A stretch of DNA of 64,000 bases from Pseudorasbora parva (GCF_024679245.1 NC_090173.1:55574306-55638305), one strand, 5' to 3'; shown: positions 1 to 14,330, numbered from the stretch's first letter. The notes: generated from the sequence alone by a model not told the origin. Program-made: numbers and translations.

Positions 1-599
1 TTTAATTTTAAGAATATAAATCTCAGTTATGCAGCATGTTTTTGAACAAAAAAAGTTTAATTCAATTTAAAGATCAATCAAATCAATCGACGACATTGTA
101 AAGGTCTATTAATATTTTCAGTACTTTTGAGACCACTCCAGTCTAACACAGACAGAATAAAGGCGTAGTTACTTTTTTGCTCATTCCTCTTTGAATTGTC
201 GGTCTTTTGTGTATCAGAATAATCCATCGTGTCATTACCTTATTTGCTCATATATTTCATTTGAAGACAACATGATTAATTATGTGTGCATACATGTGTG
301 CTGGTCCATGTTTGGAGCACTAGAGTATATAAAATATGTCCATTTAAAAATTTGAACCACGTGTCAAGCCAGTCACAAAAACAGCCAGTCACACACTCCA
401 AAGGTACGCTTCTACCTCGCATTACGTGACGTTGCTCTGACTTTGCTTTTCATCCAGGAAGAGTGAAATTGCTCAGAAAACCGCAAAAGTAACCAATTTC
501 CACTTATTGGAAAAATGTGCTTTTGTGTTTTTATCTGTGTGCAGCTTATATCTGTTCGCATGTCAAAACATGTTTTGGGGTTTCATGACTCTTAACACC

Positions 600-1090
600 A
601 TTGGGTGTAACTAGTTACTAAGTAATTAGTTACTGTAATTTAATTACTTTCCTCTTGAAAATGTAAGGGATTACTCTTATTTTCTCTGTAATTTAATTTT
701 AGTTACTTCTGATGTAATTGAGCCAAATACTGTGAATAGACTATAGAACAATTATATATAAAACAATAGTGGAAATTAACATCAGAATTTACCATGTAAC
801 TTTAAAATGCATGTTTTTATGTATCATTCTCACATTTGTAATACTTTGATCAGTTAATAAGAATAATTTATGTGGTTTTATATATTATATATTTGAATTA
901 ATTAGAGCCGTTCCATGTCTAGCCTTGAATCACTTAACTAGTCGAGGTTGATCTAGGATTTAGAAAGTAATTAGTAATTAAATACTTTATGGAGAGAGTA
1001 ATTTCTACAGTAATCTAATTACACTATTGAAGATGTAATTTGTAACTAGTAATTATTTACTTTTTTTACAGTAACTTACTCAACACTGAC
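600..1090. repeat. hAT-like palindromic MITE, degraded
   Basis: The left part (gtaactagttactaagtaat) and the right part (taatttgtaactagtaatta) are inverted copies built from repeated GTAAC/TAATTAC words. The outer edges read gggtgtaac and cagtaacttactcaacactgaccc. This resembles the abundant fish MITEs with stacked GTTACT motifs. There is no coding content. Boundaries are approximate. Confidence 0.5.
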
Positions 1091-1291
1091 CCTTAAATCA
1101 GGTAAAATCCTCTTTTGCAAACAATGCACTGGCCAAGACATGGCACTACAGCAAAATACCACAGATAAGATAATTTTCATCCTTTTTCTGTAAATTGTTC
1201 ACTATTCTGCCAGGTCAGTACATTATTGTTTGAAGGACACTAGTCTTAAGGGGTTATGAATTGGGAAATCAAATTTCTTTGAGCTTTTGAC

Positions 1292-1412
1292 ACACAAGAA
1301 TAAATGAATGAATGAAAGACATTTATATAGCGCTTTCATATGCTGTACACCCAAAGCACTTTGCAACTATGTCAGGGGTCTCTCCTCAACCACCACCAGT
1401 GTGCCGCTCAAA
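1292..1412 (-). repeat. SINE3-type 3' end fragment
   Basis: On the minus strand this reads gtgctttgggtgta, catatgaaagcgctatataaatg and then an ATTC-rich tail. It matches the 3' end of the fuller SINE at 40348-40820 (gcactttgggtgtag, catatgaaagcactatata, then ATTC repeats). It is a 5'-truncated insertion in the ern1 intron. Confidence 0.6.
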
Positions 1413-1427
1413 AGAGAGAGCGTGAGT

Positions 1428-1461
1428 TTGTGTGTGTGTGTGTGTGTGAGAGAGAGTGTGT
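1428..1461. repeat. GT/GA microsatellite
   Basis: Short run of GT dinucleotides followed by GA and GT units. Confidence 0.8.
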
Positions 1462-1861
1462 GAGTGTTCAATGGATAACAAGAGGTCACTTTCAGAACTC
1501 AAAACTTCCTTGTTAGTCCAAAAACAGCTTTTATTGAAATCAAGCTGCCAAAAAGGGCTCGTTTACTACATCCTGTTTTTTATTACACAAAGGGAATGAA
1601 TTCATCAGCCCAAGACTGATCAATGCCTCCGCCCACTGGTGTGTGCCAGTGAAGGGTGAGATACAGCAACAGGATCACTTGGAATAAAAATAGATTTAGA
1701 TGCCTCCTAAGGTTTCCAAGTCTCTGCATGACTTCTGAAGGATTCTGACTGTTGGGAAGTGTCTTATTATTTCCACCAAAGTGCTTTATTTTGTCAGTAG
1801 GGCATGTTTTTATATCCCAACTGGACACAAACACACTTTTAGTGAAAGGTGGATATCACCT

Positions 1862-2168
1862 GGTTACACTTTACAATAACACTTTACAATAATGTCAACA
1901 TTAATTAATGTATACTGACTAAAATGAAATAACCATGAGCATTACATTCGTTACAGTATTTATTAATCCTTGTTCAGGTTCATTGTTTATGTTAGTTCAC
2001 AGTGCATTAACTAATGTTAACAAAAAAACTTTTGATGTTAATAATGTATTAGTAAATGTTGAAATTAACTAACAAAGAATAATAAATGCTATATAAGTGC
2101 AGTTATTATTATTAGTTTATGTAAATAAATTAGTTACCTAATGAAACCTTATTGTTAAGTGTTACTGA
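1862..2168. repeat. MITE with ACACTTTACAATAA termini
   Basis: The left end (gttacactttacaataa) and the right end (ttattgttaagtgttac) are imperfect inverted repeats. Internal ATTAACTAATGTTAAC words also occur in both orientations. The unit resembles a common cyprinid non-autonomous DNA transposon. It has no coding capacity. Confidence 0.55.
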
Positions 2169-2534
2169 CATTTTATATCCACTGCAAAATATTCACATGT
2201 CAAGCCATCGACTAGATGGCCGACTTCCCGTTCTTCCTTTTTTATTCACATGAAAAATAACTTTAAACTCTGATTATAAAAGGAGTGATCGCTTTCTCAG
2301 TACAATTGAATTACTGGAACAGTAGATGTCTCGCCAAATCTCTCATTATAATCAATGAAACCGTCTACACTGCACAGTGAAGCTCATTATTTACATTGTG
2401 TTTGCATCGTCTTTCCATTCAATTTTGATAAAAAATCCTACATTATAAGTGGATGACGGGGAACATTATAAAATAAAAAATGCAGTTCACGGTACCTTTA
2501 AAGTAGTCTGTCCGGGAAACTGAAAGAAAAATAA

Positions 2535-5315
<2,781 letters not shown>

Positions 5316-5769
5316 TTTAATTTTACGTGACTGACTTTTCCAGACACATTCCAGGGATGAGCGGTCTCTCCGTACGGATGCAGTCTGGGCCTGCAGTGCC
5401 TGGGCTGTGTCCCCGCAGAGGACGCCGTCCCATCTTTAGTGCCTTAAAAGCGGAGCGACTTGCAGCTTCCTGCTCATTCGGAGGATGCTGGAGAAGATGG
5501 TGTGCTAGAGTCATTCCTTCCTTCGTTTTTTTAATTATAACGTGATCGGAAGGTCGAGGGATTTTTGTTGAACACTTGAAGTGAACGCAAGAAATTCTAC
5601 TGTGCAATGTTGAGAGAAAACCCATATATATTTTTGTACATATTTTGATCATTGATAATTGAAGTGGCCATTGATTGTGCCTTTTTAAATGACACTGTGT
5701 CTTGGTCCTGAAGAGAGTCTAATGTTTGTGATTTTGCGTTATTCCTTTGCTGCTGTCGAGAGCTTTTGA

Positions 5770-6673
5770 AGGAATAGTTCAACCAGAAAGGAAAAGTGGC
5801 ATCGTTTAGTCCTGTTTTATTCATACACGTATGACGTCTTTCTGTGGAATGCCATAGCAGATGTTATTTTCCATACAGTCTTCAGGTGGTGTGAAGCCCC
5901 AAAATGACCAAACAGAATCATAAAAGTAGTAGATATGTGCTAAATCTTCTGAAGGTCGCTTTCAAATTTACGTCAACTCACTGATGATCTCCCTCGGTGC
6001 CGCATTTCTTAAGTGTGAAGACCTATTTGACATCAATGAAGCCAAAACGCATTGGTTCTCAAATATCATGTGAACGATCACAGCATATCGATAATATATG
6101 GAAGTGCGAATCGTGTTTGTGTTCGACGAGACAAGGCATGGTAATCAGTGAATGCTGGGCTAAACTTGGGTCCGTTTCTCAGACAAAGCGATCAAATGGC
6201 TTCAGAAATCTTTACACTGCAAAAAATGCTTTTCTTACTTATTATTTGTGTCTTGTTTCTAGTCATATTATCTAAAACTTCTTACATTAAGAAACATTTA
6301 CAAGACAAGTCAAAATTATTATCTTGTTTTGGGGGGAAAATAACTCAAAATCAAGAGAGTTTTTGCTTAAAATAAGATAAATAATGTTGTTTTAAGATTA
6401 TTTTGCTTACCCCACTGGCAGATTATTGAGCTTATTTTAAGCAAAAACTCTTAATTTTTTGTTATTTTTTCCCAAAGCCAGACAATTACTTTTGCTAGTA
6501 GAGTAAATACTTCTTGTTTTAAGAGTTTTTAAATGTTTGGACTAGAAACAAGACAAAAATACTAAGTAAGAAAAGCATTTTTTTTGCAGTGTAAATACAG
6601 TTATTAGACAAATACTTCTGTGATACTACTGGTTTGAAACCATGCTACTGAATTTTTTGGGTGAACTATTCCT
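5770..6673. mobile_element. T2-like MITE split by a nested MITE
   Basis: The left end aggaatagttcaacc follows TTGA, and the right end gggtgaactattcct is followed by TCAA; both flanks look like mutated TTAA. The termini match the right end of the element at 3821-4391. Between the halves sits a complete palindromic MITE (6215-6591), so this element inserted first. Confidence 0.65.
6215..6591. mobile_element. CACTGCAAAAA palindromic MITE, copy 1
   Basis: It starts cactgcaaaaaatgc and ends aaaagcattttttttgcagtg. The arms (gcttttcttacttatt, tgtcttgtttctag) are inverted at the right end (ctagaaacaagacaaaaata, agtaagaaaagc). Inner arms aaaactcttaa/agagagtttttgc also pair. Related copies lie at 42789-43092 and 46581-46916. 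Confidence 0.75.
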
Positions 6674-7205
6674 TCAAAGTCTCTTAACATAAAACCGACT
6701 TTATGACATTACAGGTATTACGCTTTCAATGGTTCTGGATATATTTTCATGACAAACTTGGTTATTATCCTGTATTGAGCTCAACTTCAGTCTATCACTT
6801 TTATATGTTGGAATATTTTAACAAAACATGGTGAACTATGAATTTATTACCTTGGATTCTGGATAGTGCAGTTAAGTTTTTTAGCTTTCAAGTGATTCTC
6901 CTAAATGGTTATTATATTGTAAAATTAAATAATTATTCATTTTGTTTTGTTTTGTTTTGTTTTCATGGATGCTTGATTTACAAACGGTGGGCTTTTGTTA
7001 GGAAATGCCAGGAAGGATGTTTTGTTCTGTCGAGATGTACAGTGCATACACGGCATTGTGACATAAAATACATGCTGTTTTGAATGGAAATATTCCAGAT
7101 GGAGCTTTTATAATGTTACATGTTTTTTAATGTTCAGTATATATTTTTAAATGGCACATTTTGAGGGGAAATTATTAAAATGGAATGCCTTTTTACATGT
7201 AATGT

Positions 7206-7211
7206 TAATAA
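7206..7211 (+). terminator. ern1: ern1 poly(A) signal
   Basis: AATAAA within gttaataaaagctgc. It is the first canonical hexamer after the ern1 stop codon. Confidence 0.5.
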
Positions 7212-7325
7212 AAGCTGCTATTGTGCAATGCCAAGTAAGTTTTTACCAAGCTTGGGAATAGATATTATTGGCAAAGGGTATTTTCACTCCACCCAGTTCT
7301 GTTTTACACTTTGTGTATACAACGA

Positions 7326-7358
7326 TCAGGCATAACATTATGACCACTGACAGGTGAA
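7326..7358. repeat. solo Tc1-like terminus
   Basis: caggcataacattatgacca followed by ctgacaggtga matches the outer ends of the Tc1-like pieces at 34207, 36914 and 59575. Only the terminal ~30 bases remain. Confidence 0.6.
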
Positions 7359-7802
7359 TTGAAAAACACGGATATTTCTCTTTGCTTTCACTATAGAAAT
7401 GAGCAGGCAGTTATCGTAACTAGGTTTGGTTGTCTCCACTTTGTATATGACTGTATCGAGGCTGGGCTCATGCTAATAAATCAAATTATTATAATTAAAT
7501 TAGATGATCTGTTAATATTAGTATTATATTACGCAATTTTGACTTTATAACTCGCAGTTTATACTTCTTTTCTCAGAATTGTGAGATATAAACTCGTAAT
7601 TGCTCAATTTTTTTTAAGACTAAAAGTAAGCATTGACTCCTCTCACCTGCACTAAAATAGATTCAGTAACAGTGAACTGCAAACTCAGAATAATATGCAA
7701 ACCTGCATAATATATTAAGTAAATATATTAAACTACACAAGATATACTTTATGTATTTAATCTCACTTTATTAACCAATATCTTTGCTGCTGACTTTCGA
7801 TG

Positions 7803-9310
7803 ATTCAATTCAACCAGACTAAGAAGGGAAAAATATGACACTTGTGTGTTGAACCTTCTCCTGGGGCAGATCAGTATTAGAGTTTATAGAATTAAATAAG
7901 ACCTTAATAATTAATTTTATTAGTATATTTAGTTGAATAACTTTGATCAAAATTTTAGTGTCCCCAACTGAGCAAGCCAAGCCAAAGGCGACAGTGGCAA
8001 GGAACCAAAACTCCATCAGGGCGTGATGGAGAAAAATAAACCTTGGGAGAAACCAGACTCAGTTGGGGTGCCAGTTCTCCTCTGGCCTATTATTAAACAG
8101 TGTATAATTATTATTCTGCCAACCCTGCAAGTCATAAATCATATTAGATCAGAATATTCGAAATTTCAGGGTATCACGCAAGAGACGGGTTTATTGTGCG
8201 TTGATTACACAAGAAAATGAATACTTGAAAGATCAGAGTTAGTGCGCCGGAGCCGGGTTTTTTAAGCATGACGTGCCGGTGAGGCAAATTCAGAGGAGAC
8301 ACCAATTGACACGGTCTCAGCAGACACTCCAGGATGAGCTGGTCATGTCCAGACGCAGGTCCACCATCCCACTTTTTATGATGTAACGAGTACATCAGGT
8401 GTTATGGGAAGTGTTCCCGGTTCCGGCTGACCTAGTTAATGCAGCCTAACAATCAGTCAATTGCTTTGAATAATGAAAGTTTAAAATGTTCTAATAATTA
8501 AAAATTCAGTTTAATCTGAATTAAGTTGCAGGAAATTACTATGTCAGCTATGCATTCCGTTAATCTTGTGAATTGGTAGGTTTCGTCAGGGCGTGAGGAA
8601 ATATAGAGCTGAGTATCGTCAGCATAACAATGAAAACTAACGGCATGTTTCCTAATGATATCTCCCAGTGGTAGCATATACAGGGTGAAAAGCAACGGTC
8701 CTAACACTGAGCCTTGCGGTACCCCATACTGAACTTGTGATTGGTGTGACATCTCTTCATTTACTGCTACAAACTGATAACGGTCAGATAAGTACGATTT
8801 AAACCATGCCAAAGCTGTTCCACTAATGCCAACATAATTTTCGATTCTATTCAGAAGAATATTGTGATCGATGGTATCGAATGCAGCGCTAAGATCGAGT
8901 AACACTAATAGAGAGATACAACCACGATCAGATGATAAGAGTAAATCATTTGTAACTCTAATTAGAGCAGTCTCAGTGCTATGATACGGTCTAAATCCTG
9001 ACTGGAAATCCTCACATATACCATTTCTTTCTAAAAAAGAACATAATTGTGAAGACACGGCCTTTTCTAGTATTTTTGATAGAAACGGTAGATTCGAGAT
9101 TGGCCTGTAATTGACTAATTCTTTAGGATCAAGTTGCGTTTTTTTAATAAGTGGTTTAAATATAGCCAACTTAAAAGTTTTCGGTACATATCCCAATGTC
9201 AAGGATGAATTAATAATAATAAGCAGAGGATCTATGACCTCTGGAAGTATCTCTTTTAATAGCCTAGTCGGTATAGGGTCAAGCATACATGTTGTTGATT
9301 TTACAAAATG
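7803..9310 (-). mobile_element. L2-type LINE, 5'-truncated
   Basis: The element holds a reverse transcriptase fragment (8498-9286) and, downstream on the minus strand, a 3' region (about 8165 to 7803). The 3' region includes ggtttctcccaaggtttattt and gccactgtcgcctttggctt, then a TTGAATTGAAT end. The 3' part matches an inverted copy at 40870-41075. The endonuclease part is missing. It is inserted between ern1 and the SAMD9L-like promoter. Confidence 0.7.
8498..9286 (-). pseudogene. LINE reverse transcriptase (L2 clade), partial
   Basis: The 262-codon open frame covers the RT core of a non-LTR retrotransposon. It contains [33 protein letters not shown], motif [14 protein letters not shown], motif [15 protein letters not shown] and the catalytic box [11 protein letters not shown]. 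Motif wording fits the L2/CR1 group common in fish. The protein normally has an N-terminal apurinic endonuclease and a longer C-terminal thumb region; both are absent, and the frame ends in KLNF soon after the thumb begins. Catalytic Asp residues are intact in what is left. It is a dead remnant, not a host gene. Confidence 0.85.
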
Positions 9311-10067
9311 AATAGCCTTGCCAAATGACTATCGTTTTAACTTATATGGTGGAAAAGTTTGCTAGAAGGATCGAGTGAACGATCTGTAAGCAACGTATCT
9401 ACGGTTGTATTTTGTAATACAAAATAATATTACCCTTTGTCATTAAACACACTATTTAGTTTTGTATGGTACTTGGCATTTCCTATTGTTACTGTACTAG
9501 CATCTTGCGTTATCTAGACAATGCGGTCTCTCTAAGAAACTTTCAATTTAATCAGAAATTGTTTAAACAGTCAATAAGTGGATAAAATCACTACTGCTTG
9601 CAGGAATATAGTCGCCACTTTCTTCAGTTTAAGACGCTGAGCAAAGCTTGCTTGAAATGGGCCGAACAAACGAACGATTTTGAAATAAATTATTGTGGTA
9701 TCGGATTATAATAAACCTCAGCCATGACTGTTGACATGTTCTTTAGTTGGGCAGTTTTAGGACTTCTAAATGTTAGTGTTTCTCTGGCTGCTGTATCTGG
9801 GTTTGCTTTGGCAAGAAAAGCAGAGAAAACACGATCAGATGCAACAGCCTGCTTGATGATTAGAATATAATCGTTGTGTAGTGGCTTAATTCACTGATCT
9901 TATGACTGAGTATGAGCAATATACTGTTAACCTTGTTTTATTCTAGAAAAGATCCAGCACAGTTTTAGCCAGAAAATTTGAATACGTTTTAAAACAGATT
10001 GTACATTAAGCACTTTGATTTTTGACACAGACATCAAAAATCAGCCTATGAATCTCAACAATGGTGG

Positions 10068-10150
10068 CATTCTTCATGCCACAATGCATTCTGGGAGCAT
10101 CATGCTAAACTCATCCATGGCTCCTATAATGCATTGTGGCATGAAGAATG
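10068..10150. repeat. perfect 23-bp inverted repeat (hairpin)
   Basis: Arms 10068-10090 and 10128-10150 are exact reverse complements (cattcttcatgccacaatgc on the left), separated by a 37-base loop. The pairing may extend inward through gggagc/gctcct. Confidence 0.8.
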
Positions 10151-10373
10151 TATGAACAAATATCAAATGACAGAATAAGCAAACCTATAAATAAAAGATT
10201 TTTGAAAAAACATTAGTGTCATAATAAGATGGAAAATAGCAATATATTATTTTTGGTTTTGTGTTTTTAACCCTTATAGGGTTACATTAAAAAGTATAAA
10301 TGAAACGCCTACAGTCTTTAAATCCATTTTGAAAGTTTTGAACACAATCATTACGGTCCAACTAGTGACGCCT

Positions 10374-10379
10374 TACTTT

Positions 10380-10438
<59 letters not shown>
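10374..10438. repeat. CTTT microsatellite
   Basis: About 15 tandem CTTT units. Confidence 0.9.
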
Positions 10439-11146
10439 ATTTTTTATTTTTTTTTGGCAAAAGGCGATTTATAAAACAGGCTTTAACTTTCCAACTGAGC
10501 TAATCAAATTTTCAATCTCTGTCGCACTGAAATTAAAAGGATGCCGTTGTTTCTCCATTTTGGTTTACTTGTCAGAAGCATAGACGAGTTGTAAAAGAGG
10601 TCAGAAGCAGTTGGTTGCTTGGTAACAGACTGTTGTTTACAGTTGTTTACTCGATGGAGCGGTTTAAAAGATTTCCTAACTACAGATAAATGTTTTTGTT
10701 TGTTTGTGTATTGTTCTTACGCCCTTTCTACAGTACAATGAGTGACAGAACACTGATTTATCATATGTAGCCTACATATTTGGCATTGCCGGTTACAGCA
10801 CAACGCCCCCTTTCTAACAAGCCGTGTTTCTATGATAAAACCTGGCAAAGCAACCACAAAGTAAATGAAAATATTCTGCATAGATATTCAAGATATCATA
10901 GATATTGTGCATGTCCGCTTATTTTAGGTAGGCCTATGTGATTATATGTCTCTATTTATTCCATACATTAAAATATTCACATCCAGTCCTTTCAAGTAGT
11001 TAAATCAACTTCCTGACTACAAATATGTCAAGTTTCAAAGCTCTCAGAACTTGTATGATTGATCTGCACTAGTTTATATGCCTTAACTCCCACATATGGA
11101 CAATTTTAGTCCTTTTTTGGTTTGGGGGTCTATAACAATATCTGTT

Positions 11147-11270
11147 AATTTAACAATCTTAGCAGTAAAATATTTTTTTAGCCAAGAATCAATTTCATAT
11201 GGGACACCAGATGAGGAATTTAACAATCTTAGCAGTAAAATATTTTAGCCAAGAATCAGAGATGAGGAAA
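11147..11270. repeat. 70-base tandem duplication
   Basis: aatttaacaatcttagcagt begins at 11147 and again at 11217. Both copies continue into aaaatatttt, agccaagaatca and gatgagg, with small internal deletions in the second copy. Confidence 0.75.
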
Positions 11271-11445
11271 AACATTGCTGGGTTTAGTTCTACCATGCGT
11301 ATCTCAAAAACTAGCACCTTTTGACTATTTGTCACTAGCTTATTTGTATTTCTTTCAGCCTGAGGTCTATTCATTTCACTTTGCGTGAATGGGGCCGGGC
11401 TTTGTATTTGTCAAAAACGTAGCCTCTGGCTAGGAAACTATTTCC

Positions 11446-11474
11446 TTTCAGTTTCAGGAAATCGAAAGTATAAG
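11446..11474 (+). promoter_or_regulatory. two ISREs and a TATA-like box
   Basis: TTTCAGTTTC (11446-11455, i.e. GAAACTGAAA on the minus strand) and GAAATCGAAA (11458-11467) are two perfect GAAANNGAAA interferon-response cores separated by two bases. TATAAG follows at 11469-11474. GAAANNGAAA is the binding site of IRF factors and ISGF3. The next gene downstream on the + strand is SAMD9L-like, and mammalian SAMD9/SAMD9L are interferon-induced. Assignment to that gene is inference. Confidence 0.55.
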
Positions 11475-11856
11475 ACCTTTTTTTGTTTTGTTTGTTTTTT
11501 GTTTATTGTTATTTTTTATTATTATTATTATTAGTGCTAGTAGTAGTATATGCTTCCATATACAAACAAACAAAAAGGTGCATAATCAAATATCTGTACA
11601 TCAATATTTGTGACCTTCCGTAACCGGATATAACCTTAACCGGTTTCACACACAGACAGTGCTGCTGAAATCAGGGAGGGAGAGTCGCATCTGATGCTCA
11701 CGCACAAGCACACCGTTTACTTCACTCTCTTCGTTTATCGGGTAAAACTTGTGATATCCAAAATAATCTCACTGTTTTGTATGAGATATGTGATTTACAC
11801 TGGTTGTAACGTGACTTACACGTTGTTCAATTGTTTGGAAGAATCGTCTTTTATAG

Positions 11857-11919
11857 ATGCAAGGGGATCGGCGGCGGCGGCGGCTGAACCCCAGACAGTG
11901 CAGGATAGAGTCGGCAACG
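11857..11919 (+). other. candidate 5' exon of the SAMD9L-like gene
   Basis: A strong donor (aacg|gtgagt) ends the exon at 11919. A possible acceptor, cttttatag, ends at 11856, but the exon could instead be the end of a longer first exon starting near 11500. Spliced to the acceptor at 20774, the frame GSAAAAAEPQTVQDRVGN continues through EKQEDPP into the METWSE start with no stop. The same frame is open upstream to an ATG at 11694, but that part is hydrophobic and unlike SAM proteins. It is probably 5' UTR. Confidence 0.35.
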
Positions 11920-13076
11920 GTGAGTTTTTTTTTTTTTTTTAATTATTTAATTTAAAACCATTAAATTATTTAATGGTCAAACACACACGCGATCTTGTTC
12001 CTAATATGCTAGAAGCAGAGTACAGGAAAGTTCACCCTGAAATTAAATTAAAGCCCTTAACTTACTCACCCTGCTGTTGATTTAATGCCCTATGTCTTTC
12101 TATCCCTTTCGGACCTCAAAAACAGAAATAATAAATACAATAAAACATTGTCCTGCGCCTTCTTAATGTGAGTGGATAGCGACCAGGTTTAAACATTACA
12201 AAAATTATTACAAAAGTTTGACGCAATGATATAGTGAGACGCCCGCCATATAGGGAAAGTGTCCAGGGGGAATATAAGGTTTTGGGAGATATAAACTATT
12301 ATTCAGTCAAAATACTGAGCTCAATCGTTAGTCTGTGCACGCGCGTTCCAGTAATGACTACTAAAGCGGCGCTCATTCTCACGCACTGTTGTCATGGCCG
12401 TTTCAATAAACTTCAAATGTACCTTAGCCATGCGTCTTCCCCTCCCGCGCAAAGGGAGGCACAAAGCCCGCCAAAATGGCTGTGGCACCTGAATTTCACA
12501 AATCAATAGAATGAGATCCACAAATATATGCAGGAGTTTCACAAAAATGAATTAGATTCAAAAATAAATACAATGACATTTGTAAATAACAAAAAAATCC
12601 ACACATATATTTTTATGTAACTCTGCCTTGCATAAGTTGCATTAATTTGTGAATCGCTTCCTGTGCATTTGTTGATGGCTTCCTCTGCATTTGTGGATCT
12701 CTTCCTGCGCATTTGTAAATCCCATGGATTTTTAAACATTTCTAGCGGCAGCCAATCAGATTACGGCCATATCGTAGCACGTTCTTGCTCCAATCAATCA
12801 AGTTTTGGCCAGTGCCGCTGAAAAACAGAGTTACGACCACTGAGCTATATAGATATATATAGAGTTATATAGATATATAGATTTATATAGATCAGATAGA
12901 TAAAGCAACAATAATACCCCCATACACACCCTGCTATTTTGCAAGTTCTCCCACTTGGAAAGGTGGAGGGGTCTGAATTTGTCATCTTAGGTGCATGTCC
13001 ACTGTTAGAGACCTAATAGGAAATGTTTGACCTCTGTATGTATGTATATATACATACATACATACATGCATAGACA

Positions 13077-13200
13077 CAGGTGCTGGTCATATTAGAATAT
13101 CATCAAAAAGTTCATTTATTTCACTAATTAAAGAGAAAATTACTAATTAAAATTCACTAATTAAAAAGTAAAACTCGTATATTATATTTAATCATTACAC
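13077..13200. repeat. Tc1-like terminal fragment
   Basis: caggtgctggtcatattaga followed by atatcatcaaaaagtt matches the end of the neighbouring Tc1-like element that starts at 13478. Confidence 0.6.
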
Positions 13201-13205
13201 TGTCA

Positions 13206-13445
13206 AAGCTTACTCCACCGGAGGCATGGCATCTTCCTGTTTGTGGTCTAGTGAAGTTTCTATTGGTGACATCTGTAGATTGGCAGGCTGGTCCTCACTG
13301 TCTACTTTTACCAAATTCTACAGCCTGGAAGTCCCTGCAGGCACAAGTCCTCGCTGTATAAAAATACTAAGATGGCATCTGCAAGCCCGTCCTATTAATA
13401 AGTTGGCATCTGGGGCCTTCATATGTAGTTACTGGCCTTTTTAAG
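13206..13445 (+). pseudogene. DIRS-like tyrosine recombinase, C-terminal fossil
   Basis: The frame reads AYSTGGMASSC, then VSIGDICRLAGWSSLSTF and TKFYSLEV. DIRS-type retrotransposons encode a tyrosine recombinase whose C-terminus typically reads HSTRG..., ..I..AA.W.S..TF..FY.L.V, where the last Tyr is the nucleophile. Here that Tyr is kept (FYSL), but the His and Arg of HSTR are replaced (YSTG), so it would be inactive. Nothing else of a DIRS element is visible nearby. The fossil lies between two Tc1-like termini. Confidence 0.55.
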
Positions 13446-13477
13446 CACCCAGTACGCATTGAATATATATATATATG

Positions 13478-14330
13478 CAGGTGCTGGTCATATAATTAGA
13501 ATATCATCAAAATTCCATTCAAAAAGGGAAACTTGTATATGATATTCATTCATTACACACAGACTGATATATTTCAAATGTTTATTTCTTTTAATTTTAA
13601 AGATTTACTGACAACTCAGGAAAATCCTAATTCAGTATCTGAGAAAATTATAATATTGTGAAAAGGGTCAATATTGAAGGCACCTGGTGCCACACTCTAA
13701 ACAGCTAATTAACTCAAAAAACCTGCAACGGCCTTTAAATGGTCTCTTAGTCTAGTTCTGTAGGCTACACAGTCATGGGGAAGACTGCTGACTTGACAGA
13801 TTCACATGGTTGGACAGGAGCTGAAGTCAGTACTTCAAGAACCACTACACAAGACATTGGTTTCAGCTGTCGCATTCCTTGTTTCAAGCCACTCTTGAAC
13901 AACAGACAGCGTCAGAAGCGTCTCGCCTGGACTAAAGACAAAAAGGACTGCTGAGTGGTCCAAAGTTATATTCACTGATTAAAGTAAATTTTGCATTTCC
14001 TTTGGAAATAAGGGTCCCAGAGTCTGGAGGAAGAGAGGGGAGGCACACAATCCACGTTGCTTGAGGTCCAATGTAAAGTTTCCACAGTCCATATGGGATG
14101 GTTTGTGGTGCCATGGCATCTTCTGGTGCCATGGCATGGTTTTCTGAGGTCCAAGGTCAACACAGCCATATACCAGGAAGTTGTAGAGCACTTCATGCTT
14201 CCTGCTGCTGACCAACTTTATGGAGATGCAGATTTCCTTTTCCAACAGAAATTGGCACCTGCACACAGTGCCAAAGCATTGTTTTTAATTGGCCAGCAAA
14301 CTCCTTGGTGTTGGTGTCCACACAGCTGAC
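13478..14330 (+). mobile_element. degraded Tc1-like transposon
   Basis: It starts with the terminus caggtgctggtcatata and has Tc1 transposase remnants in several frames: MGKTADLT (13776), LLNNRQRQKRLAWTKDKK (about 13895) and EHFMLPAADQLYGDADF with APAHSAK (about 14190-14275). Internal deletions and stops break the frame, and the right terminus is missing. It is a distant relative of the better preserved element at 60301-61870. Confidence 0.75.

Larger units (their letters stand above)
5316..7230 (+). other. ern1: ern1 3' UTR
   Basis: The region runs from the stop codon to the first clear AATAAA at 7206. Most of it is transposon: a T2-like element (5770-6673) that itself contains another palindromic MITE (6215-6591). 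A TTTTG tract lies at 6940-6962. The 3' end is inferred from the poly(A) signal only. Confidence 0.55.
9311..11400. other. intergenic DNA without recognisable gene
   Basis: The region holds a small perfect hairpin (10068-10150), a CTTT tract (10374-10438) and a 70-base tandem duplication (11147-11270). No ORF shows recognisable similarity. Confidence 0.6.

Noticed and set aside
11694..11942. Protein-coding N-terminal extension from 11694
   Set aside because: The first ~50 residues are hydrophobic and unlike any SAMD9 family N-terminus, and the frame is probably open by chance; only the 11857-11919 part is kept as a candidate exon.
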